Part shown: positions 12,297 through 23,058 of the stretch, in pieces
Layout: each line of letters opens with the position of its first letter
How positions within the stretch are numbered: position 1 is the first letter of the stretch
Source of the DNA: Oikopleura dioica
Taxonomy: Eukaryota; Chordata; Appendicularia; Copelata; Oikopleuridae
Assembly: GCA_907165135.1 (NCBI GenBank)
Contig: OU015566.1
Coordinates: forward strand, 5,378,157 to 5,442,156
Direction of reading: 5' to 3'
DNA length: 64,000 nt
Notes under the pieces: model-generated
What the model saw: only the letters and a program-made list of their open reading frames with translations
Told to the model about the DNA's origin: nothing
The model's database searches: none
Made by a program: the position numbers and the translations under genes

Positions 12297-12863
12297 AAAA
12301 AATATTAACGAAGCTAAACTCTTTTCTACTGCTCTATATTTTTTCTAATAAACATATTCTATTTTCTTATCACCTTTTCCAACTGTTTTCATCCCTTTTT
12401 TCCCAGGGCTGAGATCAAAAAGAGTACTAACAACTGACAGGAATTAAAAAGCCGAAATCAAAAGAGCTTTACATACAATTTTGGAGCATTTTTTCAATAT
12501 AAAAATCAAGGTGCTAGGTGAGCATCTCAGGTGGCGTCTTCGAGGGATAATTTGGCGCAAGTTTGGCTTACTCTTTTTGGACTTGAATCCACGCAAGCGT
12601 GAAACGGCTGCGGCATGCACATGCGTTGATTCTGCGCAATGAACTTGGCCGCGGTTGTGTGTTTTCCCTGACACCGATCGTGTTTTAACCGATTGACGGG
12701 TGGTAGCTGCGTTTTGGGTTTTAGAGCCTCCCGTGCTTTTTATATTTATTTGGATAACCTAATGCTGCGGAACTGTAGCCTGCAGGAGAGAACTGCTAAA
12801 AAAATACTCGATTAAAAGAAACAGATTCTGCAAAATCAATCTTTACTATTTGATCTGGACTCT
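12297..12863. other. convergent intergenic space between TCTE1 and the kelch gene
   Basis: Two genes end facing each other here. An aataaa-type signal for TCTE1 lies near 12347. I see no convincing coding exon, RNA gene or repeat in the remaining stretch. Confidence 0.5.
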
Positions 12864-14476
12864 TCAGGCGCAATAATCAGCGGAAACTTTCAAAAGAACA
12901 GGTATCGAACTATGAAATGTGTCTCCAATGACTTCTTGATTGACCAGGTTATCTCCTTCTAAATCAAGTCGCTGAATTGAATGTGGATCTTTGTAACCGG
13001 AGACGATGAAAATTGAATCGTCGATCATTATTCCAGATCCTCCGTAGTCAGCCTGAGATGAATTTAACTCTGACAATTATTCGAATCTGAAGCTTACGTT
13101 TTGAAGATTCCCGATCGTTTTCCAAGTGTCGTTTTCAAGAAGCCAAATTGCAGTTTGAGCAACCCAGTTGTCCTCATATGTTTCTCCTCCAGCCAGTAAA
13201 AGATTTCCACTCGGAAGGCCAATAAGAACATGATAAGCAATTATCCTTAAGATTTTTATTTAAGAATCAAATTTTTTGAAATACATCGGGAAATCGTTCA
13301 AAGAAACCCAGCCAGTAGAGCTCAGAGTCTCCACCTTTTTCGGGCTAGAAGAGCCAAACCAGTCGCCCCCAACTGTTGTCGGTTGTCCCTTGAAGAATGC
13401 CAGTTTGCCTCCGTAATGCCTCGATGAGGTCGAGTAAGTTGAGATTGCCGATTCTCCGTCGTATATTTCACATTGAGTAAGGAACGTGTAATCGAAACAA
13501 ATTAATGCACTGTCATTAATAGTTAGTGCGGCGGATCCAGCAGAATAAATGTTGGTCATTTGTTGAGGCTGTTCTATCCATTCACAGCCACTCAATTTAG
13601 CAATCTTGAGAATATTTTTTCAAAATGATGAAATGCGTTTACTTTGCGTGAGTCGCTAAATCCACCAAAAATGAACAACTCGCCCTTGACAAAGGCATGC
13701 GGAGCTGCACGAACGTAGCGGTCACTTTTTGCGATGATCGTTTTTTGAGCTTTTGTTGATCCATCGAAAGAAATAGAGAAAGCCTTTTCCAAACTTTCCC
13801 CCATAACCAAAATGTGCTTGAAGTAAAATTTATTAGGATTACTTACTTGATAACTTTTACCTCATCAGATGTTGAGATCGTTGTCGTTATGACTGTCGTC
13901 GTTATTGTCTCCTGAATTCTTCGTGTTATGATTCAAAAAATTAATGAACAATTCATTTCGTCAACGCACCGGACAGATATGATTTTCGCAATTAAAGCAT
14001 CCTTCTTGACAGTTTTCTCCACAGGGACAGTTGTCGCGGCAACCTTAGAAAACGTAGAAATTTTTCACTAATTTTTTTTTACTTTGAAGTTCCTTCTCAC
14101 AGATTGATTGGCAGTACTCCGTTTCGCAGAGGAGACGGCATCTGTTGTATTCGACTCGGCAAACATCTTCGCATTCTGATTGCAAGTCTTTATCCCTGAA
14201 AACGAATTGACACGAAATCCAAAAATAATAAACTCACGGGCAGTCGTCTTCCTTGATTTCAAAGCTTCTCTCGAGCTCGCCATTTTTCAAAAATCCAGGT
14301 TTGTTGGCCCCAACAGCTTCTGATTCAAGATCTTCTAGATACAAATCAGTTGAATTAGAAAACGGTCTAGGGCGAAAATTATCGTTGCCAAGAAAATCCG
14401 ACCGCTGACGAGCTTTCGAGCTGCAATTGACGAGGAAAAGGCCCTCCAAAAAGATAAAAAAGCTTAAAAAAATCAT
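12864..14476 (-). CDS. secreted Cys-rich / kelch-repeat protein, copy A
   Basis: Eight exons (14238-14476, 14083-14195, 13970-14043, 13861-13911, 13643-13816, 13285-13604, 13098-13245, 12864-13052) give 435 residues. A signal peptide (MIFLSFFIFLEGLFLVNC) is followed by a Cys-rich region in pairs (CRVEYNRCRLLC, ETEYCQSIC, GCRDNCPCGENC), a short Thr linker (ETITTTVITTT) and about 300 residues of kelch-like beta-propeller (ELFIFGGF, LICFDY, LLLAGGE, IFIVSGY). It is probably an extracellular binding protein; ligand unknown. A longer ORF starts at 14527, but the inner ATG gives the signal peptide and lies just after a TCCAG acceptor. It is a tandem duplicate of the gene at 14803-16430. Confidence 0.82.
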
Positions 14477-14802
14477 TTGTGAAGTTGGAACAATTTGACT
14501 GGATGATTTTTTTTGAAGTTCAGGCAAATTACTCAGTAAATGTCAAGTTCGTTCTTCAAGTCGATTTGATATTTGCGTTCGTATAAAATCGGTGTATCGG
14601 GCGCTTCACCTGATGAAATTCCGAGAAAATAAGAGGATAATTGAAGATAATTAGCGTCTTTTTTCATCAATTTGTCTATCGCAAATTTGCCCGAAGAAAT
14701 AAATCTTTCTTCAGGTTCTTTCAGTCTGAAAGTTTCAGATGAAAACTGCTCGGGAAAAAAGAGATTCAACAAAGTCAAGATTTATTATTTGATGAGGATT
14801 CT
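14477..14802. other. spacer between the two kelch copies
   Basis: It holds the 5' flank of copy A and the 3' end of copy B. The 60 or so bases next to the copy A start match the flank of copy B at 16431-16550 (shared aaattactcagtaaat and tttgatatttgcg), so the duplication took the promoter side with it. An ORF at 14533-14778 on the minus strand overlaps this conserved flank and is not supported. Confidence 0.55.
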
Positions 14803-16430
14803 TTAGAGGCAATAATCAGCAGAAACTTCCAAGAGAACGGGAATCCAACTGGCAAAAGAGTTCCCAATGACTTCTTGATTGACCAGATAATCTCCTTTAA
14901 GATCGAGTCGTTGAATTGCGTGTGGCTTTTCGTAGCCAGAGACGATGAAAATTGAATCATCGATCATTATTCCGGATCCTCCGTAGTCAGCCTAAGATAA
15001 GATCCTTAGTTCTTCAAGAATATCAAATTATAAATTCTGAAGCTTACATTTTGAAGATTTCCGATTGTTTTCCAAATGTCGCTTTCAAGAAGCCAAATTG
15101 CTGTTTGAGTAGTCCAGTCGTCGTCTTCATAAATTTCTCCTCCTGCCAGCAAGAGGTTTCCACTCGGAAGCCCGATAAGAACATGGTAAGCGATTACACT
15201 AAAGATGAAAATTCAAAAGAATCAGTTTTCAACTACCTCGGAAAATCGCCTAAAGAAACCCAACCGGTGGAACTAAGAGTCTCCACTAATTTTGAGTCAG
15301 AAGACCAACTATAGTCGCCGCTAACTGTTGTCGGTTGCCCCTTGAAGAATGCCAGTTTGCCAGCGTAATGCCTTTTAGCCGAGTAAGTGGAGACTACCGA
15401 CTTTCCATCGTAAATTTCACAATTGTTTCTGTCCATGTAATCGAAGCAAATTAATGCTTTGTCTTCAATGGTGAGTGCAGCGGAACCAGCACCAAATCTA
15501 TTCGTCAGTCTTTGAGGCTGTTCTTCCCAGTTACATCCAGTCAATTTAGCAATCTTAAAATCATTACAGTAATTAATTCAATGCCTTAAAAATTTGCTTA
15601 CTTTATAAGAATCCATGAATCCACCGAAAATAAAGAACTCGCCGTTGACTAAAGCATGAGGAGCCGAGCGAACGTATTCGTCTATTTTTCCTGTGATTGA
15701 TTTTGGCGTCTTTGTCGACCCGTCGAAAGAGATCGAGAAAGCCTCATTCAAACTGTCGCCAATTACCAGAATGTGCTGAAAAGATTACCAATCATTTTTA
15801 TTTCACAAAAATTACTTGTTCAGATAATGGCATCGTTGTTGTTATGACAGTTATCGTTGTTGTCTCCTAAACATTTGGTGTCACAAAAAATCAGACTAAC
15901 TAATTTTGAAAACATCCCCGGCAAATTTCGTTGTCGCAGTTGAAACATCCTTCTTTGCAGTTTTCTCCGCAGGGACAGTTGTCGCGGCAACCTTAGAATT
16001 AGTGGAAATTATTCATTCATTTTTATTTACTTTGGAATTCCCTGTCACAGATTGACTGGCAGTACTCCGTTTCGCAGAGAAGACGGCATCTGTTGTACTC
16101 GACTCGGCAAACACCTTCGCATTCTGACTGCAAGGCTTTATCACTTAATAGGAGTTGACACACGAACCTTAAATACTAAACTCACGGGCATTCGTCTTCC
16201 TTGATTTCAAAGCTTCTCTCGATATCGTCATTTTTCGAGAATCCCGGTTTGCTGGCCCCAACAGCTTCTGATTCAACATTTTCTTGATACAAATCATTTT
16301 TTGAAGAGTAAATAAGTGGTCTTGTGCGAAAAATATCGTTGCCAAGAAAATCCGACCGCTGACGAGCTTTCGAGCTGCAATCGGCGACGAAAACGCCCTC
16401 CAAAAAGATAAAAATGCTTGGAAATCTCAT
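14803..16430 (-). CDS. secreted Cys-rich / kelch-repeat protein, copy B
   Basis: Eight exons (16186-16430, 16031-16143, 15918-15991, 15816-15866, 15602-15775, 15237-15553, 15048-15198, 14803-14991) give 437 residues with the same plan and nearly the same exon lengths as copy A. The signal peptide is MRFPSIFIFLEGVFVADC, then the Cys pairs, Thr linker and kelch blocks (GEFFIFGGFMDSY, LICFDYM, VLIGLPSGNLLLAGGE). Intron 3 cannot be GT-AG: the only in-phase junction starts with GG (15867-15917). Expression and role are unknown; the pair probably acts outside the cell. Confidence 0.82.
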
Positions 16431-16838
16431 TTTTGAAGTTGGAACAATTTGACTGGATGGTTTTTTTTGAAGTACAGGCAAATTACTCAGTAAATATGAA
16501 GTTCGTTCCTCAAGTCAGTTTGATATTTGCGATTGGATTCAAAGAATTGTGAATTCAGTAATTAAATTTATTTAGATAAAGTGTTGGAGCGGAAGCTTTG
16601 AATCAGTAAATGAACGTTCAGTTACTTTTGTTCATCAATTAACTTCAGTTCTTGCCTTGAAAATCCTTTAGATTTCAATTCTCTCTGTAACAAACCTTGA
16701 AGGATGATCTACCGGAAGATTGGGCAGCGTTAAGAGCTCGAAAGCTCGAGAAAAACTTTTAAATCCGTAAGGGCTTTTGATCTCACTCATAATTTTCTAT
16801 TTTCGCGGTCGCTTCATTTCATATTTTACGAAAATTAA
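16431..16838. other. spacer between SLC6 gene and kelch copy B
   Basis: It holds the 5' flank of copy B (partly matching that of copy A) and the short 3' end of the SLC6 gene. No other gene or repeat was seen. Confidence 0.5.
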
Positions 16839-18595
16839 TCAACGGGACCGTTTCTTTAGCGCGTAAATCGGAATGCAAATAATACTGGACAGAGTCATAA
16901 AAGCTGCAACGGCAGTTCCCGAAGCTGGATACTGATAAATTCCACTTGGAAGACTGTAACTTGGCTTTTTCACCGAAATAACTTGTGCAAGCAAAACAGC
17001 TGAGCAAATTGCAGGCGTAATCCATTTCCAGCAGATTCCGAAAAATGACCATGGTCGTCTTCGGGGATCCATTTTGTGGCCGAACATGTCAAAAAGATCG
17101 TCGTAGAATTTTTCGACTCCGTAAAGCCAGCCCATTGCGATGCTCTGGCTGATGACAACAACGAGGACGCAGATTCCAGAGACCGAATATGAGTCGTATA
17201 AATTGAAGAGGAAGATTCCACCTGAAATCGGAGTGAAAAAATTTGTCGTTAAAGGTTTACCTTGATTGATTAGTGGAAGAGCCATCAAGAAAAACAAAAC
17301 GCAAACAAAGAACACAAAGATGGGTCTTCTATGTTTCTTCTTGTCAAACCAGCTTTGATGGAAGTCCACGATCATTGACGAAATCGACTCAATAACTGAG
17401 CATTCCGAAGCCAAACCAAGAATGATCAACATTCCAAAGAACAAACTGAACCAGACGTGGCAATACGGCAGTGCTTTCAAAGCCCTGGGATAGGCGATGA
17501 AAGCCAGTCCTGGTCCACTTCGTCCAACTGTCTCCATCGGAATGCCTGTTTCGTACGACATGTTTCCCAAGACGCTAAAAATTGCGATTCCAGCGAGAAA
17601 CGAGGCGGAACAATTCAGGAAGCAAAGCCGAGAGGTCCATTTGAAAATGTTATAATCGTATTTGTTGAAGCTTCCAAGCGTTGTAAGAACTCCAGTGCCG
17701 AGGACGTAGCTAAAGATGACTTGGCTGCCGGCAGCAAGCCATACTTCTGGATCGACGAGTTTATGGTAAACTGGTTTGAGGTAATATCTTAGGCCGATTG
17801 AAGCTCCTGGGAGGGAGACTCCGTTTCCAACGAGGAAGAGGAGCATGATCATTGGCATCGTTGCTGAATTATTGAAAGTTGATGGAAGAAATCTTGGAAG
17901 AAAATTACCTGTTACATAAGCAGATTTGCCAGTTGACTTGATCCCCTTGAAAACACAGAAGAAGACAAGAACCCACATAATGACAAGACAGCCGAGAAGC
18001 TCTAATCGAAGCCTTCCTACATCTTCAAAACCAGAAGAAATGTTCAAAGTTCGCTGAAACCAGAATTCTGTTTCGGGCAACTGGGCTGTAGAGTTGCAAG
18101 CTTCGGGGATGACGAGGGTTCCGTTTTGATTATATTCCGAAGAACAGCAGGGGCTGTTGAAGGAGTTGTCACAGTTTGACCAAGGAGAATTTCCGGTTGC
18201 AGAGTGGAGAAAGTAAAAAAGTGCCCACGCGAGAATCACCACGTAGTAGATAGCGAACCAGCTCGAAAGAATCATCCCAGCAAAGCCAATGCCTTTCGCG
18301 ATCGGAACAATTTTCCATACTTTTATTCCTCCAAGCGACATGAACTGGCCCATTGAAAATTCGAGCAACATTGTCGGCACTGCCACGAGCAGAACAAAGG
18401 TAAAATAAGGGACCAGGAATGCACCGCCTCCATATTTATAACACAAGTACGGAAATCGCCAAACATTTCCAAGTCCAATGCAACAACCAGCTACCGTCAA
18501 GACGAATTCTCTTTGATTCGTCCATTTCTGAAAATTTCACTAATATCTAAACTCGTTCCTGTTCTTACAATTCTTGCTGATGGCTTCGAATCCAT
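16839..18595 (-). CDS. SLC6 sodium-coupled neurotransmitter/amino-acid transporter
   Basis: Exons 18569-18595, 17909-18527, 17261-17863 and 16839-17221 give 543 residues; a separate 9-codon first exon supplies MDSKPSARI. Introns are 39 to 45 bp. TM1 reads VAGCCIGLGNVWRFPYLCYK, GGGAFLVPYF follows, TM6 has NGVSLPGASIG and the intracellular block is SGPGLAFIAYPRAL, all typical of SLC6. The TM1 position that is Asp in monoamine carriers is Gly here, so an amino-acid-type substrate (GABA, taurine, betaine, creatine group) is more likely; the exact substrate cannot be read. The large outer loop has a Cys pair and N-glycosylation sites. It is a plasma-membrane protein with 12 helices. Confidence 0.93.
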
Positions 18596-19017
18596 ATTTT
18601 CAGAATTTTTTTCTCTTCAGCAAATGGTGAGTGAACTTTTTTGTTGAAACAATTTATTTATTATTTAACGTAAGCGGAAATTGGCTTTTCAACCTAGATT
18701 GCTTGAGGCTTGGGTTTTTTCCTTGATGTCATTGTTGCTGAGTCTTTCTTCGGAGTCATTTCTTTGAATAGATAATATTCCTGCCACTTGTCTAGGTGGA
18801 TTTTTTCTAAATGTCATTTGAAAAGCGAAAAGGCTCACTTTAAAGTTGAAACTAGACTAGACGACAAAATACACTGTACTGTAGTAAAATATTCATGCGT
18901 GAATTTTTATTGAGAAAAGTTTTCTTCCGAAGCAGATAGGTCCTATCTGATAGGAAATATTATCATGAGAACTTGAATAGCAATAAAGAAATAAAAAACA
19001 CCAGCGAAACCATTCTT

Positions 19018-19361
19018 GCCGAACTTGTTGGCTATGGTCAATTTTAGGAGTTAAGAAGATTTGGAGTAAGCTAAAAGGAGCAACTTTATTTTCCGGAGAT
19101 ACTCCAAATTGGAGCAAAATTTCAACGCCGATTTTAAGGGTGTTGCAGAAATATTTAAGGGTATCTGAATAGCTCAAAAGAAAGTCCGGGCCCGGAGGCG
19201 CGTTTTTGCCGGGGTTTGACAGGGCCGGGAGGCCCTTAACACCATTAAAATCGGCTTTGAAATTTTGCTCCGATTTGGAGTATCTCCGGAAAATAAAGTT
19301 GCTCCTTTAAGCTTACTCCAAATCTTCTTAACTCCAAAAATTGTGTCGAGCCGAACTTGTT
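19018..19361. mobile_element. hairpin (MITE-like) element with 12-bp flanking direct repeats
   Basis: Two arms of about 110 bp (roughly 19040-19150 and 19235-19343) are near-perfect reverse complements; both contain ttaagaagatttggagtaag and ggagcaactttattttccgg in one sense or the other. The 12-mer gccgaacttgtt flanks both sides (19018-19029 and 19350-19361) like a target-site duplication. No ORF inside. It is probably a non-autonomous foldback or MITE-type transposon. Confidence 0.8.
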
Positions 19362-19705
19362 TGGGATTTCTTGAAGGCCGAAGATCAGAAGCCTAAATCA
19401 TCGTAAAACAGAATAAGTAAAATAAACTCACCCTGTTAGGCCGAGAGCAAGTCTTTTGATTCCAACCAGAATTCCATAAAATTTGAATGGAAAGAGAAAT
19501 CTGCAGATGACCGGAGATACCGCGAAAGTAGAAATTGCTCGCTTTCGTATCAGAATTGAATTCACTCTTTGAATACTAGTCTTGCTCTGAAATAAACGTC
19601 GCTCTCTTCAAAGTGAACCCTTTATGTTTTCGTTAGGAATAGAACAGAAGCTACAGTCCACTTTTGCGGTCTACCGCGCACCGTTTAGATAGCCGCGATC
19701 ATCTT

Positions 19706-19713
19706 CATAAAAG
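19706..19713 (+). promoter_or_regulatory. TATA-like box of connexin 1
   Basis: The sequence cataaaag lies 90 bases before the ATG; the same element stands 89 bases before the ATG of connexin 2, within a flank conserved between the duplicates. Confidence 0.5.
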
Positions 19714-19795
19714 CAAGCATGAATCTGCAACCTTGCATTTTATCTTGGCAAGAGAGTTTACCACTGAAGCCAATTTTCGCAGGATCATTTTTGAA

Positions 19796-21218
19796 ATGGG
19801 GCTGGCGCTTGCAGAAACATTAATTGAATATTCAAACACAGGTTTTTTATTCAAGCCAGAATGAGTTTTTCCCGCTTACTGTATCGTAGCGATCTTGTAC
19901 AGTACCCGCCTTGGCATTCTATGGTACGCCCTTACTTGCGGCTTTCGACTTGGAATGGCGGCTTTGATTGGCCCGGCGATCTGGACTGGCACTGCTGATG
20001 ATTTCAAATGTGACACGGTTTTATTCGGTTGCGAAAATGCTTGCTACAATAATTTTATGCCAATTGGACTTGATAAACTTTGGCAAATTCAATTGGAAGG
20101 GATTCGAAGGATCGTACTCTTCCTTGATTTTAGCAGAAAAAAATTGAATCATTTTAAAGATTGCGACGCTTTTTCCGAGTTTTGTCTTCACGAGCTATAT
20201 TTATCTTGAAGATGGAAAACGACGATTAGGTACAGTTAGGCTTTTCGAGTCTAGCTCTCCTGATTTGAAATTTTACAGATGCGAGAAGAAGAAAACTGGA
20301 GGAAAAATCGACAAATTTTGGATCAGATCATACAATCGAAGAATCTGTTTCTGAAGCGTCGAAGCTCACAAATCGGGAAGTAATGAAGGCGAGAAAAGAA
20401 AAACGAAAACTGCGAGTGATGGGGAAGAAGGTGGTTGAGGTGGTCTGGAGCCAGCAGATTCGATTCGCGTTTTTGGTCCATCTTCTTTGCAGACTCTGCG
20501 TTGAAGTGTGCTTCTTTTCGTTTTCGACGCTGATCCAGGTTCCTTTATTGCCATTATAATGCCATTTTTATCCTCCTAAACATTGAAAATTCAGCTGAAT
20601 ATGAACAACATCGGGCGATACGGAGCCGATCATCAATACGCCTTTGTCGGACTATTTGATGTACCAGCCACTTACTACTGTCCAGTCAAGGACGTTTACG
20701 TCAGACAGTGGTGCAACAAAAACAAGAACATTCTTTGCTTCGTCAATAAAGTAATTTAACCAAAGGTCCTCCCTTTAAAAAATTCTAGCCAACAGAAAAG
20801 AAAATCTCCCTCTTCTACATGACCATCACCTGTCTTCTCTCAATTGCTCTTACAGGTACTCTCGAATCTGTACAAAAGACCTTTATCATTGGCTAAAGTG
20901 ACGGACTTCGTTTCTGCATGCAGCCATTTTTTCCATCGAAAGATCCGCTCCATCAAAAATCGTGCCTTGATCGGTCGACACTTTGCCGAAGAACGTTACC
21001 GTGCTCCGCTCGCCAGCGCTAGAAGTTCCCTAGCTGTCCCAAACGGGTATTTCAGGGAAAGCTTCCACCACGAAATATCGCCGGTAGGAGCTCTTTAGTT
21101 TCTGAAAATGTAAAAAAATAAGGTTGATGAAGCACCCGCCATCGAAAAAGCTGAGAAATTATCGACTGGAACATCGTTTGATAAACTCGACCGAGAACGC
21201 AAATGTAGTTTCTGTTGA
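19796..21218 (+). CDS. connexin, tandem copy 1
   Basis: Exons 19796-19841, 19890-20095, 20160-20229, 20279-20538, 20595-20750, 20789-20855, 20899-21083 and 21123-21218 give 361 residues. TM1 to loop 1 reads like a connexin: first-loop cysteines C56, C63 and C67 keep the C-x6-C-x3-C spacing (KCDTVLFGCENACYNNF), and NKPTEKK marks the end of loop 2. Loop 2 cysteines C223, C234 and C242 are spaced C-x10-C-x7-C, unlike the usual C-x4/5-C-x5-C. The cytoplasmic loop is basic (KARKEKRKLRVMGKK). Connexins build chordate gap junctions; innexins look different. Intron 2 starts GA (20096), which gives exact alignment of LWQIQL to IATLFPSF. The first coding exon holds only 15 codons. Confidence 0.92.
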
Positions 21219-21513
21219 TACGAATAAAAAAGTTATGAATAAAATTATGACCATCATACTCCCTAACCCTAACCCTCACCCAAATTGGGCAATTGCCAAT
21301 TGGCGATCTGGGGAGAGGCATCCCCTCATAATGAACCCTTATTGTTTTCGCAAGAAATGGAAGAGAATGTTCATTCCTCTTATGCGGTCTACCGCGCACA
21401 CGTTTAGATAGCCACGGCCTGCTCCATAAAAGCAGGATACACCTCAATCCTTGCTCTTTTCTCTTGACGAGAGAATATCCTAACGCTGCGAATTTTGATC
21501 AGATTCAACTAAA
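21219..21513. other. spacer between connexins with telomere-like repeat and duplicated promoter box
   Basis: It holds ccctaaccctaaccct at 21261-21276, the palindromic aattgccaattggc near 21291-21304, and the box gcggtctaccgcgcac near 21383 that also precedes copy 1. Confidence 0.6.
21425..21432 (+). promoter_or_regulatory. TATA-like box of connexin 2
   Basis: cataaaag, 89 bases before the ATG, in the flank shared with connexin 1. Confidence 0.5.
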
Positions 21514-22949
21514 ATGGGGCTCGCTCTTGCAGAAACACTGATTGAATACTCCAATACAGGTTTTCTTTATAAACTTCTCCGCGTGACAATTTTCTAGCAC
21601 TTTTGTACAGTACCCGTCTTGGCATCCTATGGTACGTCCTAACTGGTGGCTTTCGTCTAGGAATGGCTGCTTTGATTGGTCCGGCGATCTGGACAGGCTC
21701 TTTAGAGGACTTTAAATGTGACACGGTATTATTCGGTTGCCAGAATGCTTGCTACAATAATTTTATGCCAATCGGACTGGACAAGCTTTGGCAAATTCAA
21801 TTGGAAATGATTCAAATTTGTACTCTTCCTTGACTTCCATCACGTAAAGAATCATTGAAAAGATCGCAACGCTTTTTCCAAGTTTTGTTTTCACGAGCTA
21901 CATTTATCTTGAGGATGGAAAACGACGATTAGGTACAGTATCGTCTTTGCATTGATCAATGGAAATTTTGTCAGATGCGAAGAGAAGAAAGCTCGAAGAA
22001 AAATCTACGATTTTCGGATCAGATCATACAATCGACGAATCTGTTTCAGAAGCATCCAAGCTGACGAATCGAGAAGTGATGAAAGCAAGAAAAGAAAAAC
22101 GAAAACTGCGAGTGATGGGGAAGAAAGTAGTCGAAGTTGTCTGGAGTCCACAAATCCGATTCGCGTTTTTAGTCCATCTTCTTTGCAGAATCTGCATCGA
22201 GCTTTTTTTCTTTTCGTTTTCGATGATGATACAGGTAATTCGGAATCTCTATCATAAATTAAAAATTAAGATGAATATGAACAACATTGGCCGATACGGA
22301 GCCGCTCATGAATACGCATTTGCTGGCCTCTTTGATGTACCAGCTACGTACTACTGTCCTGTGAAGGATGTTTACGTTAGACAGTGGTGCAACAAGAATG
22401 AAAATATTTTATGCTTTGTCAATAAGGTTTGGTCTCCTGTTCAAAGGAGCTATTTTGACGCTGCCCTATTTTTTAGCCAACCGAAAAGAAAGTCTCGCTC
22501 TTTTACATGACCATTACTTGTCTGCTTTCGATCGGTTTGACAGGTATATTGTCCGGGACAATTTGTCCCTTATTGAAAAATGAGTGTTTCTGAATTTTAG
22601 TGGCGGACTTCATCTCTGCATGCAGTCATTTCTGCCAAAGAAAGATTCGTTCTATCAAAAACCAAACCTTGATCGGTCGACACTTTGCCGAAGAACGATA
22701 TCGTGCGCCTTTCAACAGCGCTAGAAATTCCATCGGTCCACTTTATGGCGCGAGAAACTCGATCCATTCTACTAATGGGACTCTGAACGTGAATAACTAC
22801 AATCCAGATTTATCTACCGTGAGTGTCTCTTTTTCTTATTTTGATAAAAAATAACTCAGATTGACGACAACGACGTAAACGAAAAAATGGAGAAATTATC
22901 AGCCCTTGGAGTTTCCTTCAATCGGGAGCGTCGACACAGTTTCCGTTGA
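21514..22949 (+). CDS. connexin, tandem copy 2
   Basis: Exons 21514-21559, 21598-21803, 21863-21932, 21975-22234, 22271-22426, 22477-22543, 22601-22818 and 22860-22949 give 370 residues. The first six exons have exactly the same lengths as in copy 1; exon 7 is longer (218 against 185 bp). Loop 1 keeps C-x6-C-x3-C (KCDTVLFGCQNACYNNF), and loop 2 again has the wide C-x10-C-x7-C spacing (YYCPVKDVYVRQWC, then C after NKNENIL). Intron 2 again starts GA (21804). The C-terminal tail is short and basic at its end (RERRHSFR). It is very probably a gap-junction subunit that can partner copy 1; expression unknown. Confidence 0.92.
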
Positions 22950-23058
22950 ATGAATTTGGATACTGTTTGAAAAAAAAAAGAAATTTTTATTTCAGAGCGA
23001 TTATTTTGTACAGCTGGGCAGGAGGTAGAAAATATTTACATGAGCAGAAATTGACTAC

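Larger units (their letters stand above)
18596..19795. other. divergent intergenic region between SLC6 and connexin 1
   Basis: About 1.2 kb between two genes transcribed away from each other. It contains the hairpin element at 19018-19361 and, near its right end, a box shared with the second connexin (gcggtctaccgcgcac near 19658 and again near 21383) and a TATA-like element at 19706-19713. No coding exon seen. Confidence 0.6.

Noticed and set aside
14533-14778. ORF of 81 codons on the minus strand between the kelch copies
   Set aside because: It overlaps the duplicated 5' flank; the matching flank of copy B has no equivalent frame.
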